Shown here: positions 18,003 through 26,501 of the stretch, piece after piece | How positions within the stretch are numbered: the stretch's first letter is position 1 | Layout: the number at the start of each line of letters is the position of its first letter | Origin: Acidovorax radicis N35 | GTDB lineage: Bacteria > Pseudomonadota > Gammaproteobacteria > Burkholderiales > Burkholderiaceae_C | DNA: 64,000 bases | Assembly (NCBI RefSeq): GCF_000204195.1 | Contig: NZ_AFBG01000021.1 | Location: 248,001-312,000 of the forward strand | Direction: 5' to 3' | The notes under the pieces: generated by a model | The model's input: the letters and a program-made list of their open reading frames with translations, nothing else | Told to the model about the DNA's origin: nothing | Databases searched by the model: none | Made by a program: the position numbers and the translations under genes

Positions 18003-18671
18003 ATGAAAAAAACTCTTCTCCTGCTGGCCGCGCTTTTCGTCCAGGCCAGCGCCTGGGCGGCCACCTATACCTATGCAGGCCCGCCCTACAGCGCCACCAA
18101 TCTGCACAACTACACCAACTGCATTCCAGGCTTTGGCAACTGCGGTACCTACACCACTGCCATGGCGCAGGCAGGCTCGTTCACCACAGCGGCGCCTCTG
18201 CCAGGCAATCTCAATTTCACCGACATCACAGCGCAGGTCACTTCGTTCTCGTTCTCCGACGGATTGACCACCTACTCCAGCAGCGACCCGCAGGTGACGC
18301 TGGTGAGCGTCATGGCCACCACCACCGGAGGAATCCTTGAGTTCGGCGTGATCGTTCAGCGCTGGCAAGCATCTGCCCCTCACGCAGTGGGCGATCATCT
18401 CGACCAGATGAACATCCATCTTGGCGGTAGCCACAACGCGGAGTGCCAGACCGTGCCCGTGTCCACAACGCAAGGCGCCATCATGTGTGGCACGACCTAT
18501 GTGGGCGACGTGTACTCCAGTTGGCACGACACCAACACGGGCGGCGTCTGGACGCTTGCCGCCACGCCGCCCGCGGCGCCCACGGCAGTGCCCACGCTCG
18601 GCGAATGGGGCCTGGTGCTGCTGGCCGGGCTATTGGCCGCACTGGGCCTGCGCCAGCGCCGCGAGGCTTGA
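18003..18671 (+). CDS. Small secreted IPTL-CTERM-like protein (paralog 2)
   Basis: A 222-residue exported protein, paralogous to its upstream neighbour. The signal peptide covers residues 1-20 (ending ASAWA). The mature part starts TYTYAGPPYSATNLHNYTN and has the shared DPQVT and VQRWQASAPH segments plus four cysteines that may form disulphides. The C-terminus VPTLGEWGLVLLAGLLAALGL then RQRREA is a close match to the IPTLxxWG-CTERM signal, which is processed by an exosortase (XrtH type) in related bacteria; that enzyme is not in this window. Function is unknown. It lies 57 bases after paralog 1 and may share its transcript. Confidence 0.82.
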   Translation: MKKTLLLLAALFVQASAWAATYTYAGPPYSATNLHNYTNCIPGFGNCGTYTTAMAQAGSFTTAAPLPGNLNFTDITAQVTSFSFSDGLTTYSSSDPQVTLVSVMATTTGGILEFGVIVQRWQASAPHAVGDHLDQMNIHLGGSHNAECQTVPVSTTQGAIMCGTTYVGDVYSSWHDTNTGGVWTLAATPPAAPTAVPTLGEWGLVLLAGLLAALGLRQRREA

Positions 18672-18768
18672 TTTTTCTTTCTGATTCATTCGTCGCTGCG
18701 GGCAACGGCTTGTGTCCCGTGTCGTGCAGGACAACAACCCGCGTTCTTTTTCCTTCAGGAGTTTCCCC

Positions 18769-19185
18769 GTGTCCCCCGAACAAATCCATCTGGTGCGCCA
18801 GAGCTTTGCGCAGGTTGCGCCCGTCGCCGCGCAGGCAGGCGTGCTGTTCTATGCCAAGCTGTTCGCACGCGACCCCGCCATCCAGGGGTTGTTCGAGTCG
18901 TCCGACATGCACATGCAGGCACGCAAGCTGCTGGACATGATCGGCAACGCCGTGCGGCTGCTCGACCATCCCGAGCGGCTAGACCCCGCGCTGCGTTCGC
19001 TGGGCCAGCGCCACACGGGCTATGGCGTGCAGGCCGCGCACTACGACACGGTGGGCGCAGCCCTGCTGGAGACGCTGTCCGATGCGCTGGGCGGTACCTT
19101 CACCCCCGCGACCCGAGAAGCCTGGACCGCGATGTATTCCCACGTGGCACGCACCATGCAAGCGGGTGCCACGCCGCCGAACTAG
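18769..19185 (+). CDS. Single-domain globin, Vitreoscilla-haemoglobin-like
   Basis: A 138-residue globin. The proximal haem ligand is His82 in LGQRHTGYGVQAAHYD, a segment that matches the corresponding part of bacterial haemoglobin; Phe42 in GLFESSD is the conserved CD1 residue. No FAD or NAD-reductase domain follows, so it is not a flavohaemoglobin. Such proteins bind oxygen or nitric oxide in the cytoplasm. I chose the GTG at 18769 because CAGGAG lies seven bases upstream and the product starts at the family position (SPEQIHLVRQSF); an upstream ATG would add 19 residues of unlikely sequence. The next gene starts five bases after the stop. Confidence 0.85.
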   Translation: MSPEQIHLVRQSFAQVAPVAAQAGVLFYAKLFARDPAIQGLFESSDMHMQARKLLDMIGNAVRLLDHPERLDPALRSLGQRHTGYGVQAAHYDTVGAALLETLSDALGGTFTPATREAWTAMYSHVARTMQAGATPPN

Positions 19186-19189
19186 CACA

Positions 19190-19576
19190 ATGAACCGCAT
19201 GAGCACCACCATGCCCCGCACAACGCCCCGTCTTCGCGCCAGCGCCGCCGCCTGGGTGGCGGTCGCACTGGCCACTTCTGCAGTCACTGCCATGGCCCAA
19301 GCCTCAACCCCCTTGCTGTTCAAGATCGTCACCGTGCGCGACGAGGTCATCGTCGCCGTGCCGCCGGACGAGGCCGGTGCCCTGCGCCCCGAGGCCGCCG
19401 CCATCGGCCAGGCCCTGGCCGCCAAGGGCGCGCTCACCCTCTGGCAATACGCACCGCGCAAAGGGGCCGACGGCGCGCTGGAGATGGCGCCCCGCGCCAA
19501 GATCAGCGTGCTGGCGCACGACAGCCTGCGCGTGGAGCCGTACACCGCAGCGGTGCGGGTCGTTCCGGTGCAGTAA
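19190..19576 (+). CDS. Small secreted protein of unknown function
   Basis: The 128-residue product has a signal peptide of about 36 residues (ending TAMAQA) and a mature domain of about 90 residues, TPLLFKIVTVRDEVIVAVP onward, of mixed alpha/beta type without cysteines. No motif is recognised. A second ATG nine bases downstream is an equally possible start. It begins five bases after the globin stop codon, so the two genes are probably co-transcribed; a shared role is not evident. Confidence 0.65.
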   Translation: MNRMSTTMPRTTPRLRASAAAWVAVALATSAVTAMAQASTPLLFKIVTVRDEVIVAVPPDEAGALRPEAAAIGQALAAKGALTLWQYAPRKGADGALEMAPRAKISVLAHDSLRVEPYTAAVRVVPVQ

Positions 19577-19602
19577 GCCCACCGCGCGCCGTTGCGCCTC
19601 CC

Positions 19603-20526
19603 ATGCAGAACGAGAATGGCACGCTTCAGCAGGCCCCCACCGGGTTCGCCCGCGTGTGTGCGCTGGCGCTCGGGGCGCTGGCCGCACTGTGCGGCTGCGA
19701 CGGTGGCGCGGGTTACCAGCGAGGCTGGGCGGGGGGCTGGACCTACGGCGGCGCGGCCTTCACCCCGGGCGACCCCACAACGTTCCAGCCGCTCTCGCCA
19801 CACTTTGGGCGCGACGCGCAGCAAGGCTACTGCCGGGGCAGCGCAGTGGAGGGCAGCGAGGGCGCCACGTTCGAAGCCCTGTCGGAACACGAGGCACGCG
19901 ACAGCCGTGCGGTCTACTACTGCAAAACCTACCGCAAGGCGCAGGAGTATTGGGCCTACCAGCACCTGCGCACCACCACCATCCCCGGCGCCGATGCGGC
20001 CAGCTACCGCGTGCTGGCCCACGGCCATGCCCACGACCGGCATCGCGCCTACGACCGGGGCCAGCCTTTCGCCGTGCGCGATGCGGCCAGCTTCGAGCCG
20101 CTCAGCCCCCGCTTTGCGCGCGATGCGCAGCGCGGCTACTTCGAGCATGCCGAGATTCCCGCCAGCCACGGCCCAAGCTTTGCGCTGATGGACGAAGACG
20201 ACCCCGGCTACGCACGCGACCGCACCCACGCCTGGCACGGCCACATCGAGGTCAATCAGCCCGACCGGGGGCCGCACCCCGTGTTGCGTCTCCTGCGCGG
20301 CGCTGACCTGGCCACGCTGCGCGCCCTGGGGCGTGGCTACGCGGCCGATGCGCGGCGGGTTTGGTACCAGGGCGAGCCGCTGGCGCGGGCGGATGCGGCC
20401 AGTTTCACCGTGCTGTCCAATGCGACTGCGACTGCGGACGTGGACGTGGATGCGCGCGACCGCACGCAGGCATGGCAGCGGGGGCGTATCGTGGCTGGCA
20501 AGGACCCTGGCCCGGCCGCAAGGTGA
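19603..20526 (+). CDS. DKNYY-type repeat lipoprotein
   Basis: A 307-residue protein with a lipoprotein-like signal (lipobox LCGC, Cys about 32). The mature part carries six or more copies of a unit of about 35 residues: DAASFEPLSPRFARDAQRGYF, DAASYRVLAHGHAHDRHRAY, DLATLRALGRGYAADARRVWY and DAASFTVLSNA with ARDRTQAW. Alternating 'D-x-x-[ST]-F-x-x-L' and 'ARDxxxxxY' is the signature of DKNYY-family proteins, known from host-associated and environmental Proteobacteria; their function is unknown. The repeats suggest a solenoid-like extracellular or periplasmic fold. It starts 26 bases after the preceding gene. Confidence 0.75.
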   Translation: MQNENGTLQQAPTGFARVCALALGALAALCGCDGGAGYQRGWAGGWTYGGAAFTPGDPTTFQPLSPHFGRDAQQGYCRGSAVEGSEGATFEALSEHEARDSRAVYYCKTYRKAQEYWAYQHLRTTTIPGADAASYRVLAHGHAHDRHRAYDRGQPFAVRDAASFEPLSPRFARDAQRGYFEHAEIPASHGPSFALMDEDDPGYARDRTHAWHGHIEVNQPDRGPHPVLRLLRGADLATLRALGRGYAADARRVWYQGEPLARADAASFTVLSNATATADVDVDARDRTQAWQRGRIVAGKDPGPAAR

Positions 20527-20629
20527 GGCACTGCCGTGCCCACACCAGCGGCTCTCCAGCGGCAGGGGCTTGCCCTGCGTTGTGAAGGCCTGGGGACAAC
20601 CGCAGTGTTTTAACTCCGCCTGCGCGCCC

Positions 20630-21070
20630 TCATTGCGCCGCCCGCGCGGCGTCCACATGCGCCTTCACCCGCTGCGCCAGGGCCATGTCACCCGGGGTTT
20701 CGGGGCTCCATTTGTCAATGGTGCGGGGCTGCTCGTCGGCGTCCACCGCCGTGTAGACCGCCACGCAGTGCAGCACCTCTTGCTGCTGTGCGCTGTGGAC
20801 GCTGCCGCTGCGCACCTCCACCGCCAGGTGCATCGAGGTGTCGGTGGTAAAGGCCAGGCGGGCATGCACCTCCACCAGGTCCCCCGGCCGGATGGGGCGC
20901 GTGAAATTCGCGCCACCGACAAACTCGGTGATACACGGCCCCTGGGCCCAGGCACTCGCGCAGGCAAAGCCCGCTTCGTCCACCCAGCGCAGCACGGTGC
21001 CGCCGGGCACGCGGCCAGCCTGCGGCAGGGTGCTTTGAGACGCCAGGAAACGCAGGGTGATCGATTGCAT
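20630..21070 (-). CDS. Hotdog-fold acyl-CoA thioesterase
   Basis: A 146-residue protein of the YciA/BACH acyl-CoA thioesterase family, which hydrolyses acyl-CoA to free acid and CoA in the cytoplasm. The family pattern PGGTVLRWVDEAGFACASAWA (with catalytic Asp in WVDEAG) and GGANFTRPIRPGDLVEVHARL, then VHSAQQQEVLHCVAVYTAVD, is present. The ATG at 21070 gives the start MQSITLRFLAS and is preceded by TTTGGAG; longer in-frame starts add 36 unlikely residues. It is divergent from the chemoreceptor gene, with an FNR-like site in the shared intergenic region. Confidence 0.88.
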   Translation of the reverse strand: MQSITLRFLASQSTLPQAGRVPGGTVLRWVDEAGFACASAWAQGPCITEFVGGANFTRPIRPGDLVEVHARLAFTTDTSMHLAVEVRSGSVHSAQQQEVLHCVAVYTAVDADEQPRTIDKWSPETPGDMALAQRVKAHVDAARAAQ

Positions 21071-21196
21071 GCGGGGTGCTCCAAAGGACGGGATGGGTTC
21101 ATTATTCTCCAGCGCACCATTTGCCGCGGCGCTGCCCGAGCCGACCGAGGGGCGGTGCGGGACGCCCAGCGGGCACACACGCGGTGCTGCAAAAAA

Positions 21197-21210
21197 TTGA
21201 CCTGAGTCAA
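21197..21210. promoter_or_regulatory. FNR/Anr-like palindrome
   Basis: TTGAC-CTGA-GTCAA is a perfect dyad that fits the CRP/FNR-superfamily consensus TTGAY-N4-RTCAA. It lies 140 bases upstream of the chemoreceptor start and 127 bases upstream of the thioesterase start, so it could serve either promoter. Confidence 0.45.
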
Positions 21211-21349
21211 AACCCTACTGAAGACAGACCCCTACATTGCGTTACATTCCGCGCGGTCTGATGGAGGGCCGCATCCCAGTCGGCGGGTGCCGACACCCCG
21301 CCCCTGAGGTCTATCTTTTTGCGCACACATTGACCGTGCGCCTACTGCC

Positions 21350-23332
21350 ATGTCACTTCTGCACCGGTTAAACCTGCTCGAAAAATTCCTCATCCTGGGA
21401 ACCCTCGGGCTCATGATGAGCGCGCTGCCCACCTACCTGACGGTGCGCGATTCGCTGCACGCCATTGGCCACGCGCACCACGAGGCGCAGGGCGTGGTCC
21501 CCGCACAGGCGCTGACCCGGCTGGTGCAGCAGATGCAGGTGCACCGGGGCCTGTCGGTGGGCATGCTCGGTGGCGACGAAACCCTGGCAGCGCGCCGCCC
21601 CGCCGCGCGCGATGCCGTCAACACGGCCCTGGACGATGTCACCACCCGCTTTGCGGCCGCCAAGGTGCCCGCCCCCCAGATGGCCACCTGGACCCAGGCC
21701 CAGCAGACCTGGCGCACGCTGGAGCAGGCCGTGGCCGCACGCAGCATCGAGCAGGCCCAGAGCACGGCGCAGCACACGCAGCTCATCGCGTCGCTGCTGC
21801 AGCTCAACGAATCCTTGCTGCATGCCTATGGCCTGCAGATCGACCCTGACGCCGACACCCACGCGCTGATCCAGGCCTCGCTGGTGCAGGCGCCCATGCT
21901 GGGCGAAAAGCTGGGCATGCTGCGCGCCCAAGGCGCCAGCGCACTGGGCAAGCACGAGCTGACGCCCCAGGGCAAGGGCCAGCTGCTGGTGCTGCAGCAG
22001 CGTGTGGCCGAGCTGCAGGCCGACACCTTCCGCGGGCTGGACCGCGCCCTGCAGGGCAACCCCGATCTGCAGCGCGCCCTGGGCAGCAGCGCACGGGCGG
22101 TGCAGGGCCAGATCCAGCAATCGCTGCAGATGGCCGAGCGCGACGTGATCAACGCCAGCGAACTCCAGCTGCCCTCCAAGGACTATTTCGACGCGTTCAC
22201 CCGCACCATCGAAGCGCTGAACGCACTCAACAACCTGTCCATGGCCAGCCTGGACCAGGCCCTGCAGGCCCGGGTGTCCGACCTGCAGCGGGGGCTGCTG
22301 TGGGTGGCGCTGGCCCTGGTGGTCACGCTGTCGACCACCAGCGGCATGGCGCTGGTGTTTGTGCGCTCGATGACCGGGCCGCTGACGCAGGCCGTGGCGC
22401 TGTCGCGTGCCGTGGCGCAGGGTGACCTGAGCGGCGGCGTGCTGCCCCACGGCACCAACGAAGTTGGCCAGCTGCTGGAAGCCCTGATGCAGATGCGCAC
22501 CCAGCTCACGCAGGTGGTGCGCCAGGTGCGCAACGGGTCTGAAAATGTGGCCACGGCCAGCGTGCAGATTGCCCAGGGCAACACCGACCTGTCGGCACGC
22601 ACCGAAAGCCAGGCCAGCGCGCTCGAAGAAACCGCCGCCTCGATGGAGCAGCTCAACGCCACCGTGCGCCAGAACGCCGACAGTGCCCAGCAGGCCAGCC
22701 AGTTGGCCGCGAGCGCCAGCACCGTGGCCGTGCAGGGCGGCGAGGTGGTGGCCCAGGTGGTGGACACCATGCAGGGCATCAACGCCTCGTCGCAGAAGAT
22801 CTCGGACATCATCGGCGTGATCGACTCCATCGCATTCCAGACCAACATCCTCGCGCTCAACGCGGCCGTGGAAGCCGCTCGCGCGGGCGAACAAGGCCGG
22901 GGTTTTGCCGTGGTGGCCAGTGAGGTGCGCAGCCTGGCCGGGCGCAGTGCGGAGGCCGCGCGCGAGATCAAGGCCCTCATCAGCGCCAGCGTGGAGCGCG
23001 TGGAGCAAGGCACGGCCCTGGTGGACCGCGCGGGCAGCACCATGACCGAGGTGGTGGCGTCCATCCGCCGCGTGACCGACATCGTGGGCGAGATCAGCGC
23101 GGCCAGCCACGAACAATCGCTGGGTGTGGCCCAGGTGGGCGAGGCCGTGACGCAGATGGACCAGGTCACGCAGCAAAACGCCGCCCTGGTCGAGGAAATG
23201 GCCGCCGCCGCCAGCAGCCTGCAAAACCAGGCCGAAGACCTGGTGCATGTGGTGTCGGTGTTCCGGCTGGGGGACGAAGGCCAGGGCCAGCACAGGGCAC
23301 CACGCCCCACGAATTCGCTACGAATTCAATAG
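21350..23332 (+). CDS. Methyl-accepting chemotaxis protein, NIT-like sensor
   Basis: A 660-residue chemoreceptor in the inner membrane. One membrane segment lies at about 12-32 and a second at about 312-338. The periplasmic region between them has the pattern [18 protein letters not shown], as found in nitrate/nitrite-sensing (NIT) domains, so a nitrogen-oxide ligand is possible but unproven. A HAMP linker follows (about 340-392) and then the signalling domain with the conserved hairpin tip [20 protein letters not shown]. No CheR-tethering pentapeptide is seen; the last residues NSLRIQ and the stop come from repeat copy B. It stands alone, as most transducers do. Confidence 0.92.
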   Translation: MSLLHRLNLLEKFLILGTLGLMMSALPTYLTVRDSLHAIGHAHHEAQGVVPAQALTRLVQQMQVHRGLSVGMLGGDETLAARRPAARDAVNTALDDVTTRFAAAKVPAPQMATWTQAQQTWRTLEQAVAARSIEQAQSTAQHTQLIASLLQLNESLLHAYGLQIDPDADTHALIQASLVQAPMLGEKLGMLRAQGASALGKHELTPQGKGQLLVLQQRVAELQADTFRGLDRALQGNPDLQRALGSSARAVQGQIQQSLQMAERDVINASELQLPSKDYFDAFTRTIEALNALNNLSMASLDQALQARVSDLQRGLLWVALALVVTLSTTSGMALVFVRSMTGPLTQAVALSRAVAQGDLSGGVLPHGTNEVGQLLEALMQMRTQLTQVVRQVRNGSENVATASVQIAQGNTDLSARTESQASALEETAASMEQLNATVRQNADSAQQASQLAASASTVAVQGGEVVAQVVDTMQGINASSQKISDIIGVIDSIAFQTNILALNAAVEAARAGEQGRGFAVVASEVRSLAGRSAEAAREIKALISASVERVEQGTALVDRAGSTMTEVVASIRRVTDIVGEISAASHEQSLGVAQVGEAVTQMDQVTQQNAALVEEMAAAASSLQNQAEDLVHVVSVFRLGDEGQGQHRAPRPTNSLRIQ

Positions 23333-23383
23333 CTATTGGCGCTTACCCATCAAGCGCTAGCGGCCATTTTTATTCAAATTCTG
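23317..23383. repeat. AT-rich dispersed repeat, copy B
   Basis: Reads GCTACGAATTCAATAGC, TATTGGCGCTTACCCATC, AAGCGCTAGCGGCC and ATTTTTATTCAAATT. It contains the chemoreceptor stop codon (23330-23332) and sits between that gene and the convergent histidine kinase gene. Confidence 0.8.
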
Positions 23384-23462
23384 CGCGCCCCGTGGCGCCT
23401 CGGCGCCGCGCGGAGCGGCGGATGAGCCGGGCAAACCGCTCGCTCCTCCGTTGCGCATCCGT

Positions 23463-24863
23463 TCACGCCGTCGCGGGCTCACCGCCCGGCCCCGCCAGCG
23501 GCAACACCAGCCGCGCACGCAGCCCCTGGCCGGGCGCGCTGTGCAACTCCAGCGCACCCCCATGGGCACGCGCCACGCGCTCGGCAATCGCCAGCCCCAG
23601 CCCGGCCCCGGGGGCGCCCGCACGCGCCGCACCACCGCCGCGCACAAAAGGCTGGCGCATGTGGTCCAGCTCGTTGGCGTCCATGCCGATGCCGTGGTCG
23701 GCCACTTCGATCCACACCTGCTGCGCACCACCGCCCGTGCGCAGCACCACCGGGACGGCGCCATGTCGCCAGGCGTTTTCCACAAGGTTGTCCAGCGCGC
23801 GGCGCAGGGCCTGGGGGCGTACGGGCACGTCGGGCAAGGCACCCAGTTCCAGCACCAGCGCACGGCCATGGTCGGCCTGTGCTTCGACCACGGTCTGGGC
23901 CAGGTCGTTGAGCGATGCAGCGATGGGCGCTTCTGCCTCACCACTGCGTGCGAATTGCAGGAACTGGCCCACGATGCCGTCCATCTCGTCGATGCTGCGC
24001 GCCATGCTGGCCGCCAGCGGCGCATCGACCTGCGCCCCGGCAATCTCCACGCCCAGGCGCAGCTTGGTCAGCGGCGTCCGCAGGTCGTGCGACACGCCCG
24101 CCAGCATCAGCGCGCGCTCGTGGTCGGCGGCGGCCAGGCTCTGTGCCATCTGGTTGAAGCTGCGGCCCACGGTGGCGATTTCTTCGGGGCCAGCCTCGGG
24201 CAGCACCGCGGGGGTCTGGCCCCGCGCGAGCTGCCGCGCTGCCACCACCACCTGGGCCAGCGGCCGGTGGATGTGCCGCTGCAGCCACCATGCGCCGAGC
24301 AGCGCCAGCAGCATGCTGACCAGCGTGGCCATGAGCCAGGCGCCGGTGAACTCGCGCGTGGGGAACACGCTGGGCAGGTTCAGCCAATAACTCTCCGGCC
24401 CATCCGCGCCCTGGTGCACCACACGCAGGGCCAACACGCCGGTGCTGTCGCGGCGCCATAACGGTTGCGGCGGCTGCGGGCTTTGTGTTGCCGCACCGTC
24501 CGCACCAAGACGGCGCGACACGGCCAACACAAATTGCCGCTCCATGGGCGACAGCAGCGCACGCCGCGCTGCGCTCTCCGGCGCCACAGGCGGTATGGCC
24601 AACGCGGCCTGCCGGTTGAACGCCTCGACAAACGCCCCACGCTGCGCCGGGGGCAGCGCCTGCAGCCCGGCCCGCAGCGCAGCCACGTTGCGCGCCACGC
24701 CATCGGCCACCTGCACCACGCGGGGCTTGAAGATCATCTGCCGCACCAGCACCGCCGCCACCAGCTGCCCCAGCACGATGAGCACGGCCATCAGCAGCAG
24801 GTTGCGCCCCAGCAGGCTGCGCGGCCAGAGCCCCCAGCGGCGGGTGGTTGCGGAGGCCGTCAT
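23463..24863 (-). CDS. EnvZ-type sensor histidine kinase
   Basis: A 466-residue inner-membrane sensor kinase. Membrane segments lie at about 20-40 and 175-195 with a periplasmic region of about 130 residues between them. A HAMP domain (about 196-248) leads to the phospho-acceptor His259 in AGVSHDLRTPLTKLRLG, the N box (DNLVENAWRHG), and the ATP-binding GIGMD and GAGLGLAIAERV motifs. It overlaps the response regulator gene upstream by ATGA. The sequence most resembles EnvZ-like kinases; the sensed signal is unknown. It is convergent with the chemoreceptor. Confidence 0.92.
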   Translation of the reverse strand: MTASATTRRWGLWPRSLLGRNLLLMAVLIVLGQLVAAVLVRQMIFKPRVVQVADGVARNVAALRAGLQALPPAQRGAFVEAFNRQAALAIPPVAPESAARRALLSPMERQFVLAVSRRLGADGAATQSPQPPQPLWRRDSTGVLALRVVHQGADGPESYWLNLPSVFPTREFTGAWLMATLVSMLLALLGAWWLQRHIHRPLAQVVVAARQLARGQTPAVLPEAGPEEIATVGRSFNQMAQSLAAADHERALMLAGVSHDLRTPLTKLRLGVEIAGAQVDAPLAASMARSIDEMDGIVGQFLQFARSGEAEAPIAASLNDLAQTVVEAQADHGRALVLELGALPDVPVRPQALRRALDNLVENAWRHGAVPVVLRTGGGAQQVWIEVADHGIGMDANELDHMRQPFVRGGGAARAGAPGAGLGLAIAERVARAHGGALELHSAPGQGLRARLVLPLAGPGGEPATA

Positions 24864-25624
24864 GGCTGGCGCCCCCCACCGGGGGAAGAGCCATCGGGCA
24901 AGAACACATAGCCCACGCCCCACACCGTGCGGATGTGGCGCGGCTGGGCCGGGTCGGCCTCGATGAGCTTGCGCAGGCGCATCACCTGCACGTCGATGCT
25001 GCGGTCGGTGGCGGTGTGGTCGGGCCCATAGGCCAGCGCGATAAGCCGGTCGCGTCCCAGGGGCCGGTGCGGTTGTTGCGCCAGCGCCTGCAGCAGCGCG
25101 AATTCGCCGGTGGTCAGGGGCACGTCCTGCGCACCGTGGTCGTCGTTCCCATCGTTGCGCTCCAGACGGCGCTCGTCCAGCCACAGCGTGAAGGCACCAA
25201 ACGCAATGCGCCCACCCGTCTGGCGCGGCCCGGTATGGGCGCCCAGCACACGCTGGCGCCGCACCATGGCCTGGATGCGGGCCAGCAGCTCGCGCGGGTT
25301 GAAGGGCTTGGGCAGGTAGTCGTCAGCGCCCATCTCCAGGCCCACGATGCGGTCCACCGGGTCGCCGCGCGCGGTGAGCATCAGGATGGGAATGGTCTCG
25401 CCCTGCGCCCGCAGGCGGCGGCAGATGGCCAGGCCGTCCTCGCCCGGCATCATCACGTCGAGCACCAGCACATCAAACCGCTCGCGCTGCAGCAGCACAT
25501 CGAGCGGGCCCGCGCCATCGACCGTGCGCACGGTGTAGCCCTGGTCGCTGAGGTAGCGCTGCAGCAGGGCACGCAGGTCGGGCTCGTCATCAGCGACCAG
25601 GATTTTGGCCAGGGGGTCGGTCAT
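24860..25624 (-). CDS. OmpR-type response regulator
   Basis: A 254-residue two-component regulator. The receiver domain (1-120) has the acidic pocket at ADDEPD, the phospho-acceptor Asp56 in VLDVMMPGEDG and the conserved Lys in YLPKPFNP. The C-terminal winged helix (about 150-245) has RSIDVQVMRLRKLIE, the OmpR recognition helix. Its start at 25624 is the usual family start (MTDPLAKILVADD). It forms an operon with the kinase gene (ATGA overlap). The intergenic region upstream contains paired ten-base-phased repeats that look like its own operators (25713-25758). Confidence 0.93.
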   Translation of the reverse strand: MTDPLAKILVADDEPDLRALLQRYLSDQGYTVRTVDGAGPLDVLLQRERFDVLVLDVMMPGEDGLAICRRLRAQGETIPILMLTARGDPVDRIVGLEMGADDYLPKPFNPRELLARIQAMVRRQRVLGAHTGPRQTGGRIAFGAFTLWLDERRLERNDGNDDHGAQDVPLTTGEFALLQALAQQPHRPLGRDRLIALAYGPDHTATDRSIDVQVMRLRKLIEADPAQPRHIRTVWGVGYVFLPDGSSPGGGRQP

Positions 25625-25712
25625 GGGCAGGGAGCAACGTGGCAAGTGAAGGCGGCGTGGTGGCAATGGTAGGCGCTACTTGGACGGTACGGCGGGCCAT
25701 GCACCCCCAGCC

Positions 25713-25758
25713 ATGACAAGGCATGACGGAGCCGCAGTCGTTTGTCATGGTTTGTCAT
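25713..25758. promoter_or_regulatory. Paired OmpR-type direct repeats
   Basis: On the plus strand TTTGTCAT occurs at 25741-25748 and again at 25751-25758, exactly ten bases apart. On the minus strand CTTGTCAT (25713-25720) and TCCGTCAT (25723-25730) show the same spacing in the opposite direction. Ten-base-phased direct repeats are what OmpR-family dimers bind; the position between the regulator gene and the divergent secreted-protein gene fits autoregulation and control of that gene. Confidence 0.55.
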
Positions 25759-25851
25759 ACATCGGCGGATTTTTGCCATCAATGGCTCACACCCGGGACC
25801 CACAGTACAGCCATGCCACACCCCAAGGCAAACCCCAAGGAGTTGACCACC

Positions 25852-26448
25852 ATGCCTTTGCTGCCCCACCCCGCTGACAACGACCTGCTGCACCGCCCCG
25901 CGCTGGCAGCGGGTGTGCTTGTGTTACCCGCCCTCGCCACCCTGGGGCTGAGCGCCGTGCTGGCGCTGGCTGCCCCCACCGAAGCGCAGGCCCGCACCCG
26001 CCGGAGCGTGGAACACAACGCCGATGGCAGTACCACCACCCACACCGGCGTGGCCCGCAGCGGCCCGAACGGCGCGATGCTGCGCGGCCGCACCGCCACC
26101 ACCGATGGGCAGGGCAACGGCAGCGTGACCCGCCGCGGCGCCACCGTGGGCGCGCAGGGCGGGGTAGCCGCACGCCAGGGCAGCACCACCCGCAGTGTTG
26201 ACGGCAGCGCCAGCCACAGCGGCACGGTGTCCGCCCAGAATGCCCAGGGCAGCCTGCACAGCAGCGGCGGGGCGAGCCGCAATGCCGACGGCAGCGTGGA
26301 GCAGGCCCGCAGCACCACCGCCACCAGTGCGGCCACCGGCAACAGCGTGCAGACGCAGAGCAGCTACAGCAAGGACAGCGGCTTGAGCCGCAGCGCCACC
26401 TGCTACGACGCGAGCGGCACGGCCATGGCTTGTCCGACGCGGCCTTAA
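25852..26448 (+). CDS. Secreted low-complexity Gly/Ser/Thr-rich protein
   Basis: A 198-residue product with a membrane-spanning signal (about residues 14-45, ending EAQA) and a mature part made of degenerate repeats rich in Gly, Ser, Thr and Ala around the motif N/V-A/D-G-S (NADGSTTTHTG, SVDGSASHSG, NADGSVEQARS). Two cysteines occur close to the C-terminus (ATCYDASGTAMACP). No family is recognised. The ATG at 25852 follows AAGGAG by nine bases. It is divergent from the two-component operon and its promoter region carries the OmpR-type repeats, so it is a probable target of that system. The esterase gene follows within 53 bases. Confidence 0.75.
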   Translation: MPLLPHPADNDLLHRPALAAGVLVLPALATLGLSAVLALAAPTEAQARTRRSVEHNADGSTTTHTGVARSGPNGAMLRGRTATTDGQGNGSVTRRGATVGAQGGVAARQGSTTRSVDGSASHSGTVSAQNAQGSLHSSGGASRNADGSVEQARSTTATSAATGNSVQTQSSYSKDSGLSRSATCYDASGTAMACPTRP

Positions 26449-26501
26449 CACCGTCTAGACCCAGCCATCGATTGCCACCCTCTGAACTCAGGAGCTTTGC
26501 C

